A stretch of DNA of 64,000 bases, from NCBI GenBank assembly GCA_965203735.1, contig OZ241909.1:3472001-3536000 (forward strand). Reading direction: 5' to 3'. Below, piece after piece: positions 62,944 through 64,000 of the stretch; position 1 is the first letter of the stretch; every line of letters begins with the position of its first letter. The notes under the pieces are model-generated. The model was not told the DNA's origin and did not search any database. It saw only the letters and a list, made by a program, of their open reading frames with translations. The position numbers and the translations under genes are program-made. The DNA comes from Bin55 sp965203735 (GTDB lineage Bacteria > Pseudomonadota > Gammaproteobacteria > Pseudomonadales > Azotimanducaceae).

Positions 62944-64000
62944 ATGTTGCAAGCGCTTCGCCGCTTTCTGCCATTTGCAATGATGGCGATCATCGTTTCG
63001 TTCGCACCGAACACCACTCTAGCTCAGAACGAGGAATCGGCTGATGCCGACGAGGACATTGAAGAACTCGTGGTTATCGGTACGCGCAACATCGCGCCCC
63101 GAACCGTGGAAGATTCCACTGCGCCGATCGACTTTATTGGAACTGACGACATCTCCGCGATCGGCAACGCAGCGGACATCACCGACATATTGAGATCCCT
63201 GGTGCCGTACTTCAATGCATCAATGGCATCTGGCGACGGTGACACTTTTGTTCGACCGACTTCACTCCGAGGACTTGCGCCAGATCAGTCTCTGGTCATG
63301 ATCAACGGCAAACGCAGGCATCGCGCAGCTCTCATTGCTGAATTTGTCCCGGCAGCCGGGAAAGGTGCACATGGTCCGAACATCGGAATGATCCCTTCAA
63401 TTGCCATAGAAAACGTTCAAGTTCTTCGAGATGGAGCCTCGGCCCAGTATGGCTCGGACGCCATTTCGGGAGTGATCAACTTTCAAATGAAGGACAGCGA
63501 CGAAGGCGGGATGCTTCGCAGCCAATTTGGACGGTTCTACGATGGCGAGCAAAGCTTTAAGCTCGATGGAAACATTGGGCTGCGCCTTGGTTCTGACGGT
63601 TTTGCAAACTTCAGTTTTGAAAGAACCTATAACCAAGCTCTGTCTCGCGGCAAGCAACGCCCAGACGCACAAGCATTAATCGAGCGAGGAGTGTCAAGCG
63701 TTGGCCAAGATTCTCCTTTCACTGACAAGCCCTTTGCACAGACATGGGGACGACCTCGGAGCGATGGTCTTCGGCTTTTCATGAATGCCGGTCACCCAGT
63801 TTCCGATACCACGGATGTTTACGTGCAAAGCAACTACGCAAGTGTTCAAGGAAGGTACCGCTTCTTCTATCGAGCTCCTGGGCATGTAACGCTGCGCACG
63901 TTGGCCGATCTGGGATTTACGGGTCTGCCGGGTGGATTCACGCCCTACTTTGACGGCGAAACGATCGACTATTCGGTCGTCTCCGGCTGGCGAGGAACAA
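62944..64000 (+). CDS. TonB-dependent receptor (5' part, cut by window edge)
   Basis: An outer-membrane receptor that takes up a ligand by TonB energy. Only the first 352 codons are in the window. A signal peptide ends at TTLA-QN (residues 1-27). EELVVIGTRN (about 39-48) is a TonB-box-like start. The plug domain follows, with VLRDGASAQYGSDAISGVINF, the diagnostic plug end (about 160-180), and then the first barrel strands. AAAGGGGG lies 7 bases before the ATG. The ligand (siderophore, vitamin or glycan) is unknown. Confidence 0.9.
   Translation, partial: MLQALRRFLPFAMMAIIVSFAPNTTLAQNEESADADEDIEELVVIGTRNIAPRTVEDSTAPIDFIGTDDISAIGNAADITDILRSLVPYFNASMASGDGDTFVRPTSLRGLAPDQSLVMINGKRRHRAALIAEFVPAAGKGAHGPNIGMIPSIAIENVQVLRDGASAQYGSDAISGVINFQMKDSDEGGMLRSQFGRFYDGEQSFKLDGNIGLRLGSDGFANFSFERTYNQALSRGKQRPDAQALIERGVSSVGQDSPFTDKPFAQTWGRPRSDGLRLFMNAGHPVSDTTDVYVQSNYASVQGRYRFFYRAPGHVTLRTLADLGFTGLPGGFTPYFDGETIDYSVVSGWRGT

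Noticed and set aside
1..64000. CRISPR array, integrase-flanked prophage or toxin-antitoxin module
   Set aside because: No repeat-spacer pattern, phage structural genes or clear toxin-antitoxin pair was seen; RatA is a conserved housekeeping relative, not evidence of a module.

Overview
The window looks like chromosome of a free-living or host-associated, Gram-negative gammaproteobacterium outside the enteric group, with roughly half G+C by eye. The core gene order is gammaproteobacterial: tpiA-secG-tRNA-Leu(GAG)-tRNA-fMet-rimP-nusA-infB-rbfA-truB-rpsO-pnp, then ftsH-glmM, dnaK-dnaJ-dapB-carA-carB-greA, hrcA-grpE, recN and bamE beside ratA-rnfH. BamE, RnfH, RatA, a TonB receptor and sigma-32-type promoters agree with this. 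HrcA argues for a lineage outside the Enterobacterales. I cannot name a genus from sequence alone.

Layout. 1-1.7 kb: a small membrane protein and an HNH endonuclease (accessory). 1.7-16.4 kb, nearly all minus strand: translation and transcription core (pnp to rimP), two tRNAs, secG, tpiA, glmM, ftsH, greA. 16.4-26.8 kb, minus strand: carB, carA, dapB, dnaJ, dnaK, grpE, hrcA. Good sigma-32-like promoters precede grpE and dnaK, and the grpE one overlaps the hrcA stop codon. 26.8-29.7 kb: recN and bamE, facing rnfH and ratA. 29.7-35.0 kb: an accessory stretch separating ratA from smpB, with a Na+-coupled transporter, an alpha/beta hydrolase, fragments of an acyl carrier protein, a transposase and a second hydrolase, and a frame-disrupted diheme c-type protein.

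35.0-41.2 kb: smpB, an SDR, a D-hydroxyacid dehydrogenase, a HAD phosphatase, and a three-gene operon matching the order of the Rhodobacter sulfolipid operon sqdB-sqdD-sqdC. 41.7-47.2 kb: a DUF5916 outer-membrane-type protein, an unknown protein, and a four-gene operon of two DUF1538 membrane proteins, a PII-like protein and a CBS-pair protein. 47.2-52.5 kb: tRNA-Arg(CCT), NIPSNAP, two arsenosugar-type glycosyltransferases, a His-rich membrane protein, DUF1761 and a large alpha/beta hydrolase. 52.8-58.7 kb: a complete SUF iron-sulfur operon (sufB-C-D-S-A-T-E). 58.7-64.0 kb: uvrA, a nucleotidyltransferase-like protein and the start of a TonB-dependent receptor cut by the window edge.

The parts most worth following are the DUF1538/PII/CBS operon (a probable nucleotide-gated ion transporter), the sqdBDC operon (sulfolipid in a gammaproteobacterium), the combination of HrcA with sigma-32 promoters, and the decayed island between ratA and smpB. 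Start codons for several genes were moved from the longest open frame on ribosome-binding-site or family grounds; each entry says so.
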